In this document: positions 24,031-33,178 of the stretch, one piece after another
Numbering within the stretch: position 1 is the stretch's first letter
Layout of the letters: every line of letters starts with the position of its first letter
NCBI RefSeq assembly: GCF_030651625.1
Contig: NZ_JAUSCF010000039.1
Span: 285,162-349,161 of the forward strand
DNA: 64,000 nt
Reading direction: 5' to 3'
Source of the DNA: Hydrogenophaga sp.
Lineage (GTDB): Bacteria > Pseudomonadota > Gammaproteobacteria > Burkholderiales > Burkholderiaceae_C
The notes under the pieces: generated by a model
What the model was told of the DNA's origin: nothing
Databases searched by the model: none
Seen by the model: only the letters and a program-made list of their open reading frames with translations
Position numbers and translations under genes: made by a program

Positions 24031-24696
24031 TCACGAAGGGTCGAGTGCCTGAACCACCTGATGGGCCGGTCGATGCACGCAGCGCATCAGCCAGGCGCGA
24101 GTGAGCGGGTGCGCCACCCACAGGCCGCTGGCAGGACGCGCCCAGTTCAAGACACTGGCCACGCACAGGTCGGCAACCGTGAAGCGCTCGGCAGCCAGAT
24201 GAATCTGGCCTCGATCGTGCTGACGCTGCAGGTGCTGCTCGATCACCTTCAAAGGCACTGCAAGTCGACGTTCGGCTGCCTCGGCCAGTTCGGGCTTTCG
24301 ACGCTCGGCAGGCATCGCCATGCGGTGCATCAACACCGTGAGCGCATCGGCCTCTGCCTCGGTCACGGCCCAGAAGCTCTAGCGAAGCGCCTCGGCATCT
24401 TCGCTGGCGTTTGCAGGCGTGATGCTCAGCCCGTCGGGCTGGCCATGGTGGCGAGCCAGATAAAGCGCGCACGCCATGCTCTCCCAGACCACGGTTTCAC
24501 CGCCCTCTTCGGTCGAACGATGGTCCACCAGCACTGGAATGTGGCCATTGGGGTTGATGGCCAGGAACGCGGGGGTTCTCGTGCCACCACCGGTATACGG
24601 GGTGGCCACGTGCCTGAAGGCCAACCCGAGTTCGGTGGCGGCCCAGAGCGGCCTGCTGGCGCGAGAAGCAGGGATGCCGTGGATGGTCAGGCTCAT
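24031..24696 (-). pseudogene. Glutathione S-transferase interrupted by one in-frame amber codon
   Basis: The frame from ATG 24696 to the stop at 24031 encodes a complete two-domain GST of 221 residues. The thioredoxin-like N-domain is MSLTIHGIPASRASRPLWAA and NPNGHIPVLVD; the helical C-domain contains ERFTVADLCVASVLNWA. Codon 106 (24379-24381) is TAG. Both halves stay in the same frame and the protein homology flows through (EALR-stop-SFWAV). Related GSTs commonly have tryptophan at this point, so a single TGG to TAG change is likely. No insertion or deletion is seen. Confidence 0.85.
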
Positions 24697-24737
24697 GGTT
24701 CGGGTGCAGATTCAAGAAATGCGGTCAGGCCCATTCG

Positions 24738-25481
24738 CTACTTGCCCAGCGCGAGACAGAGCGCCGTCAGGTCTGCCACAGTCAGGTGCGGTTGAAGCGG
24801 GGCGTGACTCCATGCCTGCCCCTCGCGATTGAGCCAGGCCATCTGCATGCCCGCCTCCAATGCCCCCACACCGTCAAGGTGAGCATCGTCCCCCACATGC
24901 AGCACCTCTGAGGGATCCACCTCAGCGGCCTCTGCAGCTGCTTGGAAAATGCGCGCATCGGGCTTGCCCACACCAAATTCCCGCGCACTGAGCGCTGCCC
25001 GGAAATGGGCACCCAGCCCGACACGGTGCACATCGGCGTTGCCATTGGACACCGCCACCAGCGGATAGCGGCTGGCCAGCCACTCCAGGGCGGGCAGCGC
25101 ATCTTCATACAGGGTCACGCACTGGCGCTCGGCAAAAAAAACATCGAACGCGGGCTCGGCCAGCGCAGTGTCGTCTCCTGCGCACTGCAGCATCAGGCGG
25201 ATCGACTCCAGACGCAGTGCGCTCATGTCGTGGGCGAGATCCGGTCGGGTTGCTCCCATGTGGTTGCGAACAGAACGAATCACCCCCGGCGTGGCACTCC
25301 AGGCGGCCGTGGCAGGGGCATGTTCGGCCAGCCACGCGTGCAGCGCCGCCTCCGCACGCTCGATGGTGGGCCAGATGGGCCAAAGCGTGTCATCGAGATC
25401 GAGCGTGACCGCACGGATGCGGTCGAGGTCCAGGCCAGCGTCTTTGGCAACGCGACGGGAAGCGAACAAGGGGGTCTTCAT
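24738..25481 (-). CDS. HAD-superfamily hydrolase (YigB/YjjG-like)
   Basis: This 247-residue HAD phosphatase has motif I DLDDTLW with catalytic aspartates, motif II VSNGN, the conserved lysine in GKPDARIF and motif IV HVGDDAHLDGVGA. The helical cap lies between motifs I and II. Substrate is unknown; relatives hydrolyse FMN or pyrimidine nucleotides. Its start is only 19 bp from the divergent hemH start, so the promoters must overlap the coding regions or one another. Confidence 0.85.
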   Translation of the reverse strand: MKTPLFASRRVAKDAGLDLDRIRAVTLDLDDTLWPIWPTIERAEAALHAWLAEHAPATAAWSATPGVIRSVRNHMGATRPDLAHDMSALRLESIRLMLQCAGDDTALAEPAFDVFFAERQCVTLYEDALPALEWLASRYPLVAVSNGNADVHRVGLGAHFRAALSAREFGVGKPDARIFQAAAEAAEVDPSEVLHVGDDAHLDGVGALEAGMQMAWLNREGQAWSHAPLQPHLTVADLTALCLALGK

Positions 25482-25500
25482 GACTCAGCGAGAATAGCGC

Positions 25501-26592
25501 ATGCCGTTTCAGCTCGAACCCACCTTTTCACATGGCCAGCCCGCCCGCACGGCCGTCGTACTTTGCAATCTGGGCACTCCCGACGAACCCACCGCCCCGG
25601 CATTGCGCCGGTACCTCGGGGAGTTTCTGGGCGACCATCGGGTGGTCGAGATTCCGAAACCGATCTGGTGGTTGATCCTGCACGGCATCATCCTTCGCGT
25701 GCGCCCCAGGAAGTCTGCAGAAAAATACGCCAGCATCTGGACGCCAGAAGGCTCGCCGTTGAAGGTCTGGACCGAAAGACAGGCCACGCTGCTGCGCGGC
25801 TACCTGGGCGAACGAGGCCACCAGGTCACCGTGCGCTACGCCATGCGCTACGGCAATCCCTCCATTCCGTCGGTGCTGGACGAGCTCAGGAAAGAGGGTA
25901 TGACGCGCGTGCTTATCCTGTCGGCCTACCCGCAGTACAGCGGCACCACCACCGCCAGCGTGTTCGACGCGGCCGCCCAGTGGGGCATCAAGAGCCGCCA
26001 CCTGCCTGAGTTCCGGTTCGTCAACCGCTATCACGACGACGCCGGCTATATCAACGCGCTCGCCAAACGGGTCCGCGCGCACTGGATGCATCACGGTCAG
26101 GCCGAGCAACTGGTCATGAGCTTTCACGGTGTGCCCGAACGCACCCTGGACCTCGGCGACCCCTACCACTGCGAATGCCACAAGACCGCGCGCCTGCTGG
26201 CCGAACGGCTTGGGCTCGCCAAGGAGCGCTACAAGGTCACGTTTCAGTCGCGCTTCGGCAAGGCCAAGTGGCTGGAGCCCTACACCGAGCCCACGCTGAT
26301 TGCACTGGGTGAACAAGGCGTCAAGCGCGTGGACGTGATCTGCCCGGGCTTCACCAGCGACTGCCTGGAAACACTGGAAGAGATCAGCATGGAAGCGCGC
26401 GAGGCCTTTCTGCACGCCGGAGGCGAAGAGTTCCACTACATCGACTGCCTCAACGACAGCCCCGACTGGATCCGCGCGCTGGCCGACCTGACCGAGCGGC
26501 ACCTGCAGGGCTGGCCCACAAAACAGGCCGATGACCCGATGGAACTCAGGGAGAGCCGCGAGCGTGCGCTCGCCCTGGGCGCAAAGGACTGA
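25501..26592 (+). CDS. hemH: HemH, ferrochelatase
   Basis: This 363-residue protein has the ferrochelatase N-terminus TAVVLCNLGTPDEPTAPALRRYL, the family FHGVPERTLDLGDPY segment with the active-site histidine, and CPGFTSDCLETLEEI with the conserved glutamates. It inserts Fe2+ into protoporphyrin IX, the heme-side competitor of the BchH magnesium chelatase encoded in the same window. No clear Shine-Dalgarno is seen (19-bp divergent gap), so the mRNA may have a very short leader. Confidence 0.97.
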   Translation: MPFQLEPTFSHGQPARTAVVLCNLGTPDEPTAPALRRYLGEFLGDHRVVEIPKPIWWLILHGIILRVRPRKSAEKYASIWTPEGSPLKVWTERQATLLRGYLGERGHQVTVRYAMRYGNPSIPSVLDELRKEGMTRVLILSAYPQYSGTTTASVFDAAAQWGIKSRHLPEFRFVNRYHDDAGYINALAKRVRAHWMHHGQAEQLVMSFHGVPERTLDLGDPYHCECHKTARLLAERLGLAKERYKVTFQSRFGKAKWLEPYTEPTLIALGEQGVKRVDVICPGFTSDCLETLEEISMEAREAFLHAGGEEFHYIDCLNDSPDWIRALADLTERHLQGWPTKQADDPMELRESRERALALGAKD

Positions 26593-26647
26593 AAAGTCCC
26601 TCAGGCAGTGACCTGATGCCACCTCAGCCTCAAGGGATCAGCGATTT

Positions 26648-27514
26648 TCAGGCGTTTGCATCCGCCAGGAAGCGCTGCACCAGCCCCAGCTGCTCTGGCA
26701 CATTGAGCGCTGGCGCATGGCCACAGCCGGCAATCGTGACCACCTGCGCTCGTGGGCCACGCTCTCGCATGGCCTCGGCGGTGTCTGCCCGCAGCAGATC
26801 GGATTCGGCGCCACGCAGACACAGCACCGGTATATCGATGCGGTCGTAGGTGTCCCACAGGCTGTAGTCTTCGGGGTGGTGCACGAACTGCTGGACCATG
26901 GCCGGGTCGTAGTGAGGCGTCACGCGACCGTCAGGCAGGCGGCGGGCAGAGCTTTCGGTGAGCAGGGTCCACTGCGCATCGGTGAGGAAGCCGTAGGGTT
27001 TGTACACGGTGCGGAAGTAGGTTTCCAGCTCCCCGATCGTGTCAAAAGCCGCCGGATGGCCGGCATAGCTGCGGATGCGTTCAACCGCCGCGTCGGCCAG
27101 CCTGGGACCGATGTCGTTGAGCACCAGTTGCTGAATGCGACCATGCAAAGGACCGGCCGCGCACACCATGCCGATGGCACCACCCATCGAAGTACCAACC
27201 CAGAAGAAACGTTCCAGTTTCAACTGGTCGACCAGCGCGGTGGCAATGCGGGCGTAGAAGTCCAGGCAGTATTCGGCTTTGGGGTCCGGGCTCCACTGGC
27301 TCAGCCCGCGCCCTATCGTGTCGGGGCAGACCACCCGGTAGCCGAGCGACGCAAGATGGGCCGCCAGAGGATCCATGTCGCGACCAGTGCGCGCCAGGCC
27401 GTGCCAGGCCACCACGGTCGATCCGTTGGGCGTGGCGGGCACCCAGTCCATGAAGTGGATTTCGCGTCCTTCGCACGCCAGGTAGCGCGATTGGGGAATG
27501 GGTGAGGTGTTCAT
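26648..27514 (-). CDS. Alpha/beta hydrolase, probable carboxylesterase
   Basis: This 288-residue alpha/beta-hydrolase-fold protein has an oxyanion HGLARTGRDMDP motif, a nucleophile elbow GTSMGG and the catalytic histidine in AGCGHAPALNVPE. There is no signal peptide, so it is cytoplasmic. It follows livM by 49 bp on the same strand and could be the last gene of the PHB depolymerase/Liv transporter unit. An intracellular esterase for imported hydroxyacid oligomers would fit, but substrate specificity cannot be read from sequence. Confidence 0.85.
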   Translation of the reverse strand: MNTSPIPQSRYLACEGREIHFMDWVPATPNGSTVVAWHGLARTGRDMDPLAAHLASLGYRVVCPDTIGRGLSQWSPDPKAEYCLDFYARIATALVDQLKLERFFWVGTSMGGAIGMVCAAGPLHGRIQQLVLNDIGPRLADAAVERIRSYAGHPAAFDTIGELETYFRTVYKPYGFLTDAQWTLLTESSARRLPDGRVTPHYDPAMVQQFVHHPEDYSLWDTYDRIDIPVLCLRGAESDLLRADTAEAMRERGPRAQVVTIAGCGHAPALNVPEQLGLVQRFLADANA

Positions 27515-27563
27515 AGAAACGTGGAAATGGGTTCACAAGCGCAGTGCGAGCGAAGGGAGCCAA

Positions 27564-28715
27564 TCAGGGGCGCCGCGGAACCGGCTGCGCCGGGCTGCCG
27601 GGCCCACCACCGCTGGGCGCTTGCAAGGAACGCAGCGCTCTGGCGCTCCGTTCCCGCAACCTGCCCACGATGCCGGTCGGGAAGTGGTAGACCGACAGCA
27701 CGAACAGCACCCCCAGCCACAGGAGCCAGCGGTCGGGTGTGAGCAGCGCGGGCAGCAGGGGAATGCCTTCGGTGGCGCTGCCTGCGACGCGCAGCAGGTC
27801 CTGCAGGTAGCTCTGTGCCAGCACGAACAGCACACTGCCGATCACCGCGCCGTACATCGTCCCCATGCCACCGATCACGACGATGAGCAGGATGTCCAGC
27901 ATGATCTCGAACGACAGCGAGGTGTCCGGCCCGTTGTAGCGCAGCCAGATGGCCAGCAGACAGCCCGCCAACGTGGCAAAGCTGGCCGACAGCACGTTGG
28001 ACAGCGTGCGGTAGATCACCGTGCGGTAGCCCAGCGCCTCGGCGCGGAAGTCGTTTTCGCGAATGGCCTGCAGCACGCGTCCGAACGGTGAGTTGACGAT
28101 GCGCAGCAGCGTGAGGAAGATCGCCGTCACCGAGAAAAAGATGAGGTAGTAGGTGATGAAGCGTCCGTTCAGGTCCACCTCGCCCAGCGGCGTCACCAGT
28201 GGCTCCTCGCGCAAGGAGAAACCGGGTTGCAGCAGCTCGGGCACACGGAAAGTGAGACCGTCTTCACCACCGGTGAACTCGGAGAGCTGTGACGCCAGCG
28301 TGAGAAAAGCGGTGGCCACCGCCAACGTGATCATGGCGAAGAAGATGGCCTTGACCCTCAACGAGAAAAGTCCGATCACCAGCGAAAGCACCAATGACAC
28401 CATCAGCGCGGCGAGCACCCCGGTCAGCAACGCGGTCCAGGTCGGCGAATCGGCTGAGCTGAGCGAAATGGCCACGCCATAGGCGCCAATGCCAAAGAAC
28501 ATGGTGTGGGCAAAACTCACGATGCCGGTGTAGCCCAGCAACAGATCAAAGCTCGCCACCAGCGCAATGAAGATCAGCACCTTGGCCGCCACATTCAGCG
28601 CCTTCACACCCGGAAACAGGAACGGTGCGAACGCCAGCCCCAGGAACAGCAACACCAGCAGCGCCACCAGCCAGCGGCTGCGCGGAAGGTCGTTGGAAAG
28701 CAATCTACTCAACAT
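27564..28715 (-). CDS. LivM-type branched-chain amino acid ABC transporter permease
   Basis: This 383-residue membrane protein of the LivM family has about ten helices and carries the family segments LLLGYTGIVSFAHTMFFGIGAYG and IGGMGTMYGAVIGSVLF. It forms the import channel with the LivH-type protein encoded next. The last ~25 residues are derived from GC-rich repeat-like DNA. A gap of about 135 bp, filled with a repeat, separates it from livH. The ribosome binding site GAGAGGC precedes the ATG. Confidence 0.93.
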   Translation of the reverse strand: MLSRLLSNDLPRSRWLVALLVLLFLGLAFAPFLFPGVKALNVAAKVLIFIALVASFDLLLGYTGIVSFAHTMFFGIGAYGVAISLSSADSPTWTALLTGVLAALMVSLVLSLVIGLFSLRVKAIFFAMITLAVATAFLTLASQLSEFTGGEDGLTFRVPELLQPGFSLREEPLVTPLGEVDLNGRFITYYLIFFSVTAIFLTLLRIVNSPFGRVLQAIRENDFRAEALGYRTVIYRTLSNVLSASFATLAGCLLAIWLRYNGPDTSLSFEIMLDILLIVVIGGMGTMYGAVIGSVLFVLAQSYLQDLLRVAGSATEGIPLLPALLTPDRWLLWLGVLFVLSVYHFPTGIVGRLRERSARALRSLQAPSGGGPGSPAQPVPRRP

Positions 28716-28739
28716 GAAAAGCCTCTCGGAAATTTAAGC

Positions 28740-28850
28740 CAACCCGCATCGAATGCGAACCCGCCCTCCAGCAGCAGCCGAAGATCCGGCTCCGCCGGTC
28801 CAAAGGCTGCGCCCCCTGGGGGGTGACGCCGAAGGCGGCGCGGGGGGTCT
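28740..28850. repeat. GC-rich palindromic intergenic repeat between livH and livM
   Basis: CCGGCTCCGCCGG and GCGCCCCCTGGGGGGTGACGCC dyads fill the space between two co-transcribed permease genes. The element is related to those at 16.1, 33.1, 36.1 and 63.9 kb. Confidence 0.55.
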
Positions 28851-29837
28851 TCATCGACTCGTGATGGGATACACACCCTGCGGTCGCCACAACAGGATGG
28901 CCACCATCAGCGCGATGTTGGAAAACAGCGCCACTTTGGGCACCAGAAAGCCGGTGTAGTTGGCCATCAGCCCCACCAGCAGCGCGCCAATGAGCGCGCC
29001 CAGCGTGGAGCCCAGTCCGCCGATGATGATGACAATGAAGATCAGCACGTTGACCTGGTGGCCCATCTGCGGCACCACGCTTTCCTGGTACAGGCCCCAC
29101 ATCACGCCACCCAGGCCAGCGAGCGCACTGCCCACCACGAACACACCCACAAACAGGCGCTTGATGCGGTAGCCCAATGATTCGACCATCTCGCGATCCT
29201 GCACTCCAGCGCGGATCAGCAGGCCCACCTTGGTGCTGTTGAGCGTCCACACCATGGCGGTGAACACCGCAGCCCCCACGATCACGGCCAGCAGCCGGTA
29301 TTTGGCAACCGCCGCATCACCCAGCAGGATGGAGCCGCGCAGCGCTTCGGGCAATGGCAGCGGGATCTGCTCAGGCCCCCAGAACACCTTGATGAGTTCT
29401 TCACCAATGATCATTCCGCCCATGGTGATCAGGATCTGCTTGAGGTGCATGCCATAGACCGGGCGAATGATGAACCGCTCGAACACCAGCCCGATGGCCC
29501 CCGCCACCGCCATGGCCACCAGCATCGCCGGGAACAGTGCCATGAGGTTGAGCCAGAGGCTGTCGCTGGTGGTGAAGCCACCCATGGTGCCCAGCACGGT
29601 GGTGGCCACGAAGGCACCCAGCGCAATGAACACCCCGTGGCCAAAATTCAGCACGTCCATCAGGCCGAATACCAGCGTGAGGCCCGAGGCAATGATGAAA
29701 ATGATCATGCCCATGGCCAGCCCTGCCACCGTGAGCGTGAGCCAGGTGGAGGGACTGCCGGTCAGCGGCAGCGCGATCAGTGCCAGCGCCGGCACCAGCG
29801 CCATGGGCTTCCAGTCGAGTTCTTTGAGTTGGATCAT
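28851..29837 (-). CDS. LivH-type branched-chain amino acid ABC transporter permease
   Basis: The 328 residues contain about eight helices and the LivH family motifs LTLVFGLMDVLNFGHGVFIALGAF and IIIGGLGSTLGALIGALLVG. It pairs with the LivM-type permease. The start at 29837 has AGGAAA upstream. LivF lies 70 bp upstream in the same direction. The set is complete: binding protein, two permeases and two ATPases. Confidence 0.94.
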   Translation of the reverse strand: MIQLKELDWKPMALVPALALIALPLTGSPSTWLTLTVAGLAMGMIIFIIASGLTLVFGLMDVLNFGHGVFIALGAFVATTVLGTMGGFTTSDSLWLNLMALFPAMLVAMAVAGAIGLVFERFIIRPVYGMHLKQILITMGGMIIGEELIKVFWGPEQIPLPLPEALRGSILLGDAAVAKYRLLAVIVGAAVFTAMVWTLNSTKVGLLIRAGVQDREMVESLGYRIKRLFVGVFVVGSALAGLGGVMWGLYQESVVPQMGHQVNVLIFIVIIIGGLGSTLGALIGALLVGLMANYTGFLVPKVALFSNIALMVAILLWRPQGVYPITSR

Positions 29838-29907
29838 GCGGTTTTTCCTGGGCCGGTCTGGAAGGCCAGCCCTGCGGTTATCGGTGGTGTGCGGTGAGCG
29901 CGGCGGT

Positions 29908-30642
29908 TCACTGGTGCGCTCCCAGGCTCAGGCCGAGCAGCCGGGCCTGCAGCGCTTCGTCAGCGGCGAGGTCGGCCATCAAGCCGCTGTGCACCACACG
30001 GCCGTCGTCCATCACGGCCACGGTATCGCCCAGCTGGCGCGCGAAATTGAAGTTTTGCTCCACCAGCAGGATGGTGGTGTTCGCCGCCTTGAGCTGGCGA
30101 AATGCCTCGATCATGTTCTGGATGATGGCCGGGGCCAGGCCCTTGCTGGGCTCGTCGATCAGCAGCAGCTTGCGCGGTTCGATGATGGCGCGCGAGACCG
30201 CCAGCATCTGCTTCTGCCCCCCGCTGAGCTTGCCGGCCGGGTGCAGCCAGAACTTCTTGATGGCGGGAAACAGGTCGAAGATCCATTCCAGCCGGGTGGT
30301 GTCGATGTCGTCCAGATTGCGCGCGCCACGCGCCGCCAGCAGCATGTTCTCGCGCACGGACAAATCCGAGAAGATGCCCATGCTTTCCGGCACGTAGGCC
30401 ACGCCCGACTGTGCAATGTCCGGTGTGGGTTGCTGCGTGATGTCCTGCCCGTCGAGCGTGACGCTGCCCTGGCTGGCGTGCCACAAACCCATGATGGTGC
30501 GCAGTGTGGTGGTCTTTCCTGCGCCGTTGCGGCCGAGCAGCAGGGTGAGCTGGTTGGCAGGCACGACGAGGTCCACGCCGTGGAGGATGTGGTACGCGCC
30601 AATGTGCGTATGCACGTCCTTCAGAGTCAGTAGATTGCTCAT
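29908..30642 (-). CDS. LivF-type ABC transporter ATPase
   Basis: This 244-residue ABC ATPase has Walker A GRNGAGKTT, the signature KLSGGQKQM and Walker B KLLLIDEPSKGLAP. MGLWHASQG and the absence of a long insertion place it in the LivF subgroup. The start overlaps the livG stop as ATGA. Confidence 0.95.
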   Translation of the reverse strand: MSNLLTLKDVHTHIGAYHILHGVDLVVPANQLTLLLGRNGAGKTTTLRTIMGLWHASQGSVTLDGQDITQQPTPDIAQSGVAYVPESMGIFSDLSVRENMLLAARGARNLDDIDTTRLEWIFDLFPAIKKFWLHPAGKLSGGQKQMLAVSRAIIEPRKLLLIDEPSKGLAPAIIQNMIEAFRQLKAANTTILLVEQNFNFARQLGDTVAVMDDGRVVHSGLMADLAADEALQARLLGLSLGAHQ

Positions 30643-31406
30643 GCGGTCGCCTCCTCTTCAGGGTTGATGCCCAGATAAGCCTGCTGCACCACCGGCGATG
30701 CGATCACCGCAGCCGGTTCGCCATCGGCCACGAGTTCACCGTTGTGCAAAACGATGATGCGGTCCGACAGTTCGCGCACCACGTCCATCTTGTGTTCCAC
30801 CAGAAGGATGGTCTTGGTCCTGTCGGCCTTGAGGTTCCGGATCAGGTTCAGGATCACGGGCGCTTCGTCCACGCTCATGCCGGCCGTGGGTTCGTCGAAC
30901 ATGAATACCTGCGGCTCCAGCGCCATCAGAATGCCCACCTCCAGCTTGCGCTGGTCGCCGTGCGGCAGGCTGGAGGCCAGGGCATCGCGACGGTCCGACA
31001 AGGCCACTGCCTCCAGTACCTCGTCAGCCTTCTCAAGCAGGTCGCGCCGGTCGCTCCAGATGCGCCACAGATTCAAGCCCGCACCCGCCTTCGCCTGTAC
31101 CGCCAGTCGCACATTTTCGCGCACCGTGAGATTGGGAAACAGGTTGGTCAGCTGGAACGCCCGTCCCAGACCGGCCTTCGCACGTGCCGGAGCACCCAGG
31201 GCAGAGATGTCCTTGCCGCCCAGCATCACGCTGCCGGCGTTGGCCTTGATCTGCCCGGAGATCAGGTTGAAATAGGTGGTCTTGCCCGCACCGTTGGGGC
31301 CCACGATGGCGGTGAGCGTGCCTGGCTCGAAAGCACAGGTCACGCTGTTGACCGCCACGTGGCCGCCAAAGCGCACGGTCAGGTCCTGGGTGGATAACAA
31401 ACTCAT
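30639..31406 (-). CDS. LivG-type ABC transporter ATPase
   Basis: This 255-residue ABC ATPase has Walker A GPNGAGKTT, RAFQLTNLFPNLTVREN and Walker B VFMFDEPTAGMS, characteristic of LivG. The start at 31406 has AAGGAGACC immediately upstream; the longer upstream frame is not coding. It follows the PHB depolymerase gene by only 32 bp, which places the secreted depolymerase and the transporter on one transcript. Confidence 0.95.
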   Translation of the reverse strand: MSLLSTQDLTVRFGGHVAVNSVTCAFEPGTLTAIVGPNGAGKTTYFNLISGQIKANAGSVMLGGKDISALGAPARAKAGLGRAFQLTNLFPNLTVRENVRLAVQAKAGAGLNLWRIWSDRRDLLEKADEVLEAVALSDRRDALASSLPHGDQRKLEVGILMALEPQVFMFDEPTAGMSVDEAPVILNLIRNLKADRTKTILLVEHKMDVVRELSDRIIVLHNGELVADGEPAAVIASPVVQQAYLGINPEEEATA

Positions 31407-31438
31407 GGTCTCCTTGGGATGGTAGTTGCCCCTGCCTC

Positions 31439-32953
31439 TCAGGGGCAGGTGCCAATCACGTAGTGGTTTGTGCCGGTCATCTTCAGCGTCCGGGTCGTGA
31501 AGACGTTCCACAGGCCCATGTTCTGGTTGGACCCGTTGGCGTAGGTGTACCCCCCGGCCACGTAAGCGCGACCTGCCGTGGTGTGGGCGTAGTTGCTGGC
31601 CGTGAAGCACGTGGCAGGGGGTGGTGCACTGCCCGTGGTGGTGCCGGTGGCGGCCGCAGACACGGCACCTTCGATGCCTGCCTCATTGGCCGCGCGCACC
31701 GTCCAGCTGTACTGCGTGGCCGCAGTCAGGCCGTTGTCGGTGAAGCTGGTGCCCATGACCGGCAGTGCGTTGGTCTTGTTGGCGTTGCGGTACACGTTGT
31801 AGCTGTCGGCACCGCTCACTGCGTTCCAGCTCACCGTCATGCTGCTGTTGGTGGGGTTGGACGTGGTCACGCCAGTAGGGGCGGGCAATGCCGGTGTGCC
31901 GCCACCACCCGAACCTGCACCGGAAGACACGCGATCCACCATGGCCTTGATGGCGGCCATCTGCGTGCCGGCCTTCTGCGCGAAGTTGCCGCCATACCAG
32001 CCGATCCAGTCCCAGCAGGCGTTCGGGTTGGCCAGCGAGCCGCTGGCTGCAGTGCTGCGGCTGGTGTTGTCGGTCCTGGTCTGAGGGAACAGCACGATGA
32101 TGCTGTTGGTGTCGGCCCAGCGGCTGTAGCCCGTGTTCTTGACAAACCTGTCGCCGATCTTGTCGGTGCTCTGCTGGCAGCCGTGCAGCGCCACGTGCAC
32201 CTTGCACTGGCTGCCGCTGGCGCAGTTGGCCGGCACATAGGCCCAGCCCGTCGCGGCCATGCCGGGGTTGTTGGTGAACTGCGTCTGGTTGAACTCGATG
32301 TAATTGCCCGCAGCTGGCGCGTTATTGCGCGGGTTCAGGCTGCCGTAGAACTTCTGCAACACGGCCTGGGCACCGTCGTAACTGCAGTTGCTGATGTAGG
32401 GCGAGGCGGCACTGCTGCAGCTGTTGTTGCCGGTGCTGTCAAAGTTGGTGGGGAAAGTGTGGGCGGCTCCGCTGCGCACCACATGCTCCATGTTGGCTGC
32501 GCTCACCCCGTTGTTGGTGTATTGCGTCTTGAGGGCGGTGGTGGGGTTCTGCCCCACGGTGGTGTCGCTGGTGCCGATGAACAGGAACACCTTCTGCCCG
32601 GCGATGTTGGCCTTGTTGTCGATGGCGCCACTGGCACTCCAGGTGTCGATGCGGTTCTGCATGTTGGCCAATGCCGCGCTGGAAATGCTGGCGTTGTACA
32701 TACACGAGGTGTAGTTGCTCAGGCCCGCGCACATGTAGGGGCCAGCCGCAAACACGCCCACGCCTTTGAACAACGACGAATAGGCAATGCCCAGCTGGTT
32801 GGCCATGAAGCCACCCGAAGACAGACCCGACACCGTGGTCTGGCTGGTGTCCACGTTGTAGGCGGGCAGATTGATGGCTGCCAGCGCGGTGCCGGCGGAA
32901 AGCACTGAAAGTGCGGTGAAGGCGGTGAACGTGCGAACCGGTTTGAACGTCAT
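31439..32953 (-). CDS. Secreted polyhydroxybutyrate depolymerase with fibronectin III linker
   Basis: The 504-residue precursor has a signal peptide (cleavage near ALA25). The lipase-like box GLSSG places the nucleophile at Ser45, near the mature N-terminus; Asp130 (GTSDTTVG) and His165 (AAHTFPT) complete a plausible triad. This order matches the circularly permuted depolymerase of Penicillium funiculosum. A fibronectin type III domain (about 350-440) and a C-terminal substrate-binding-like domain ending in TGTNHYVIGTCP follow. It should hydrolyse extracellular PHB to hydroxybutyrate and oligomers. The ribosome binding site is AGGAGA at the 32953 start. Confidence 0.9.
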   Translation of the reverse strand: MTFKPVRTFTAFTALSVLSAGTALAAINLPAYNVDTSQTTVSGLSSGGFMANQLGIAYSSLFKGVGVFAAGPYMCAGLSNYTSCMYNASISSAALANMQNRIDTWSASGAIDNKANIAGQKVFLFIGTSDTTVGQNPTTALKTQYTNNGVSAANMEHVVRSGAAHTFPTNFDSTGNNSCSSAASPYISNCSYDGAQAVLQKFYGSLNPRNNAPAAGNYIEFNQTQFTNNPGMAATGWAYVPANCASGSQCKVHVALHGCQQSTDKIGDRFVKNTGYSRWADTNSIIVLFPQTRTDNTSRSTAASGSLANPNACWDWIGWYGGNFAQKAGTQMAAIKAMVDRVSSGAGSGGGGTPALPAPTGVTTSNPTNSSMTVSWNAVSGADSYNVYRNANKTNALPVMGTSFTDNGLTAATQYSWTVRAANEAGIEGAVSAAATGTTTGSAPPPATCFTASNYAHTTAGRAYVAGGYTYANGSNQNMGLWNVFTTRTLKMTGTNHYVIGTCP

Positions 32954-33059
32954 TGAGTGGTCTCCTGGGGTGTTTTCAGACAAAACATCGCCTACCCCGG
33001 TGTGCCCCGGGGTTTCCTCTTTGAACTATCAGAGACAGTGGACGGCGCGCGAAACACCT

Positions 33060-33178
33060 GTCCAGAAACACGGCGGAACCGGCTTCGCCGGGCCGCTCGT
33101 GTTGTCCCCCTTCCAGGGGGAAGCCGCGTCAGCGGCGCAGGGGGTGGCAAAAAGCCCTGCGCAGGGGGTCAAGCGCTT
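33060..33178. repeat. GC-rich repeat between binding-protein and depolymerase genes
   Basis: CCGGCTTCGCCGGGCCGC, CCCCCTTCCAGGGGG and GCCGCGTCAGCGGCG dyads fill the gap after the binding-protein gene. An extended stem here could act as a processing or attenuation point within the operon. Confidence 0.5.

Noticed and set aside
24031..24696. Programmed readthrough or selenocysteine-like recoding in the GST
   Set aside because: The stop is TAG in a position that is normally tryptophan, with no visible recoding element; a point mutation is simpler.
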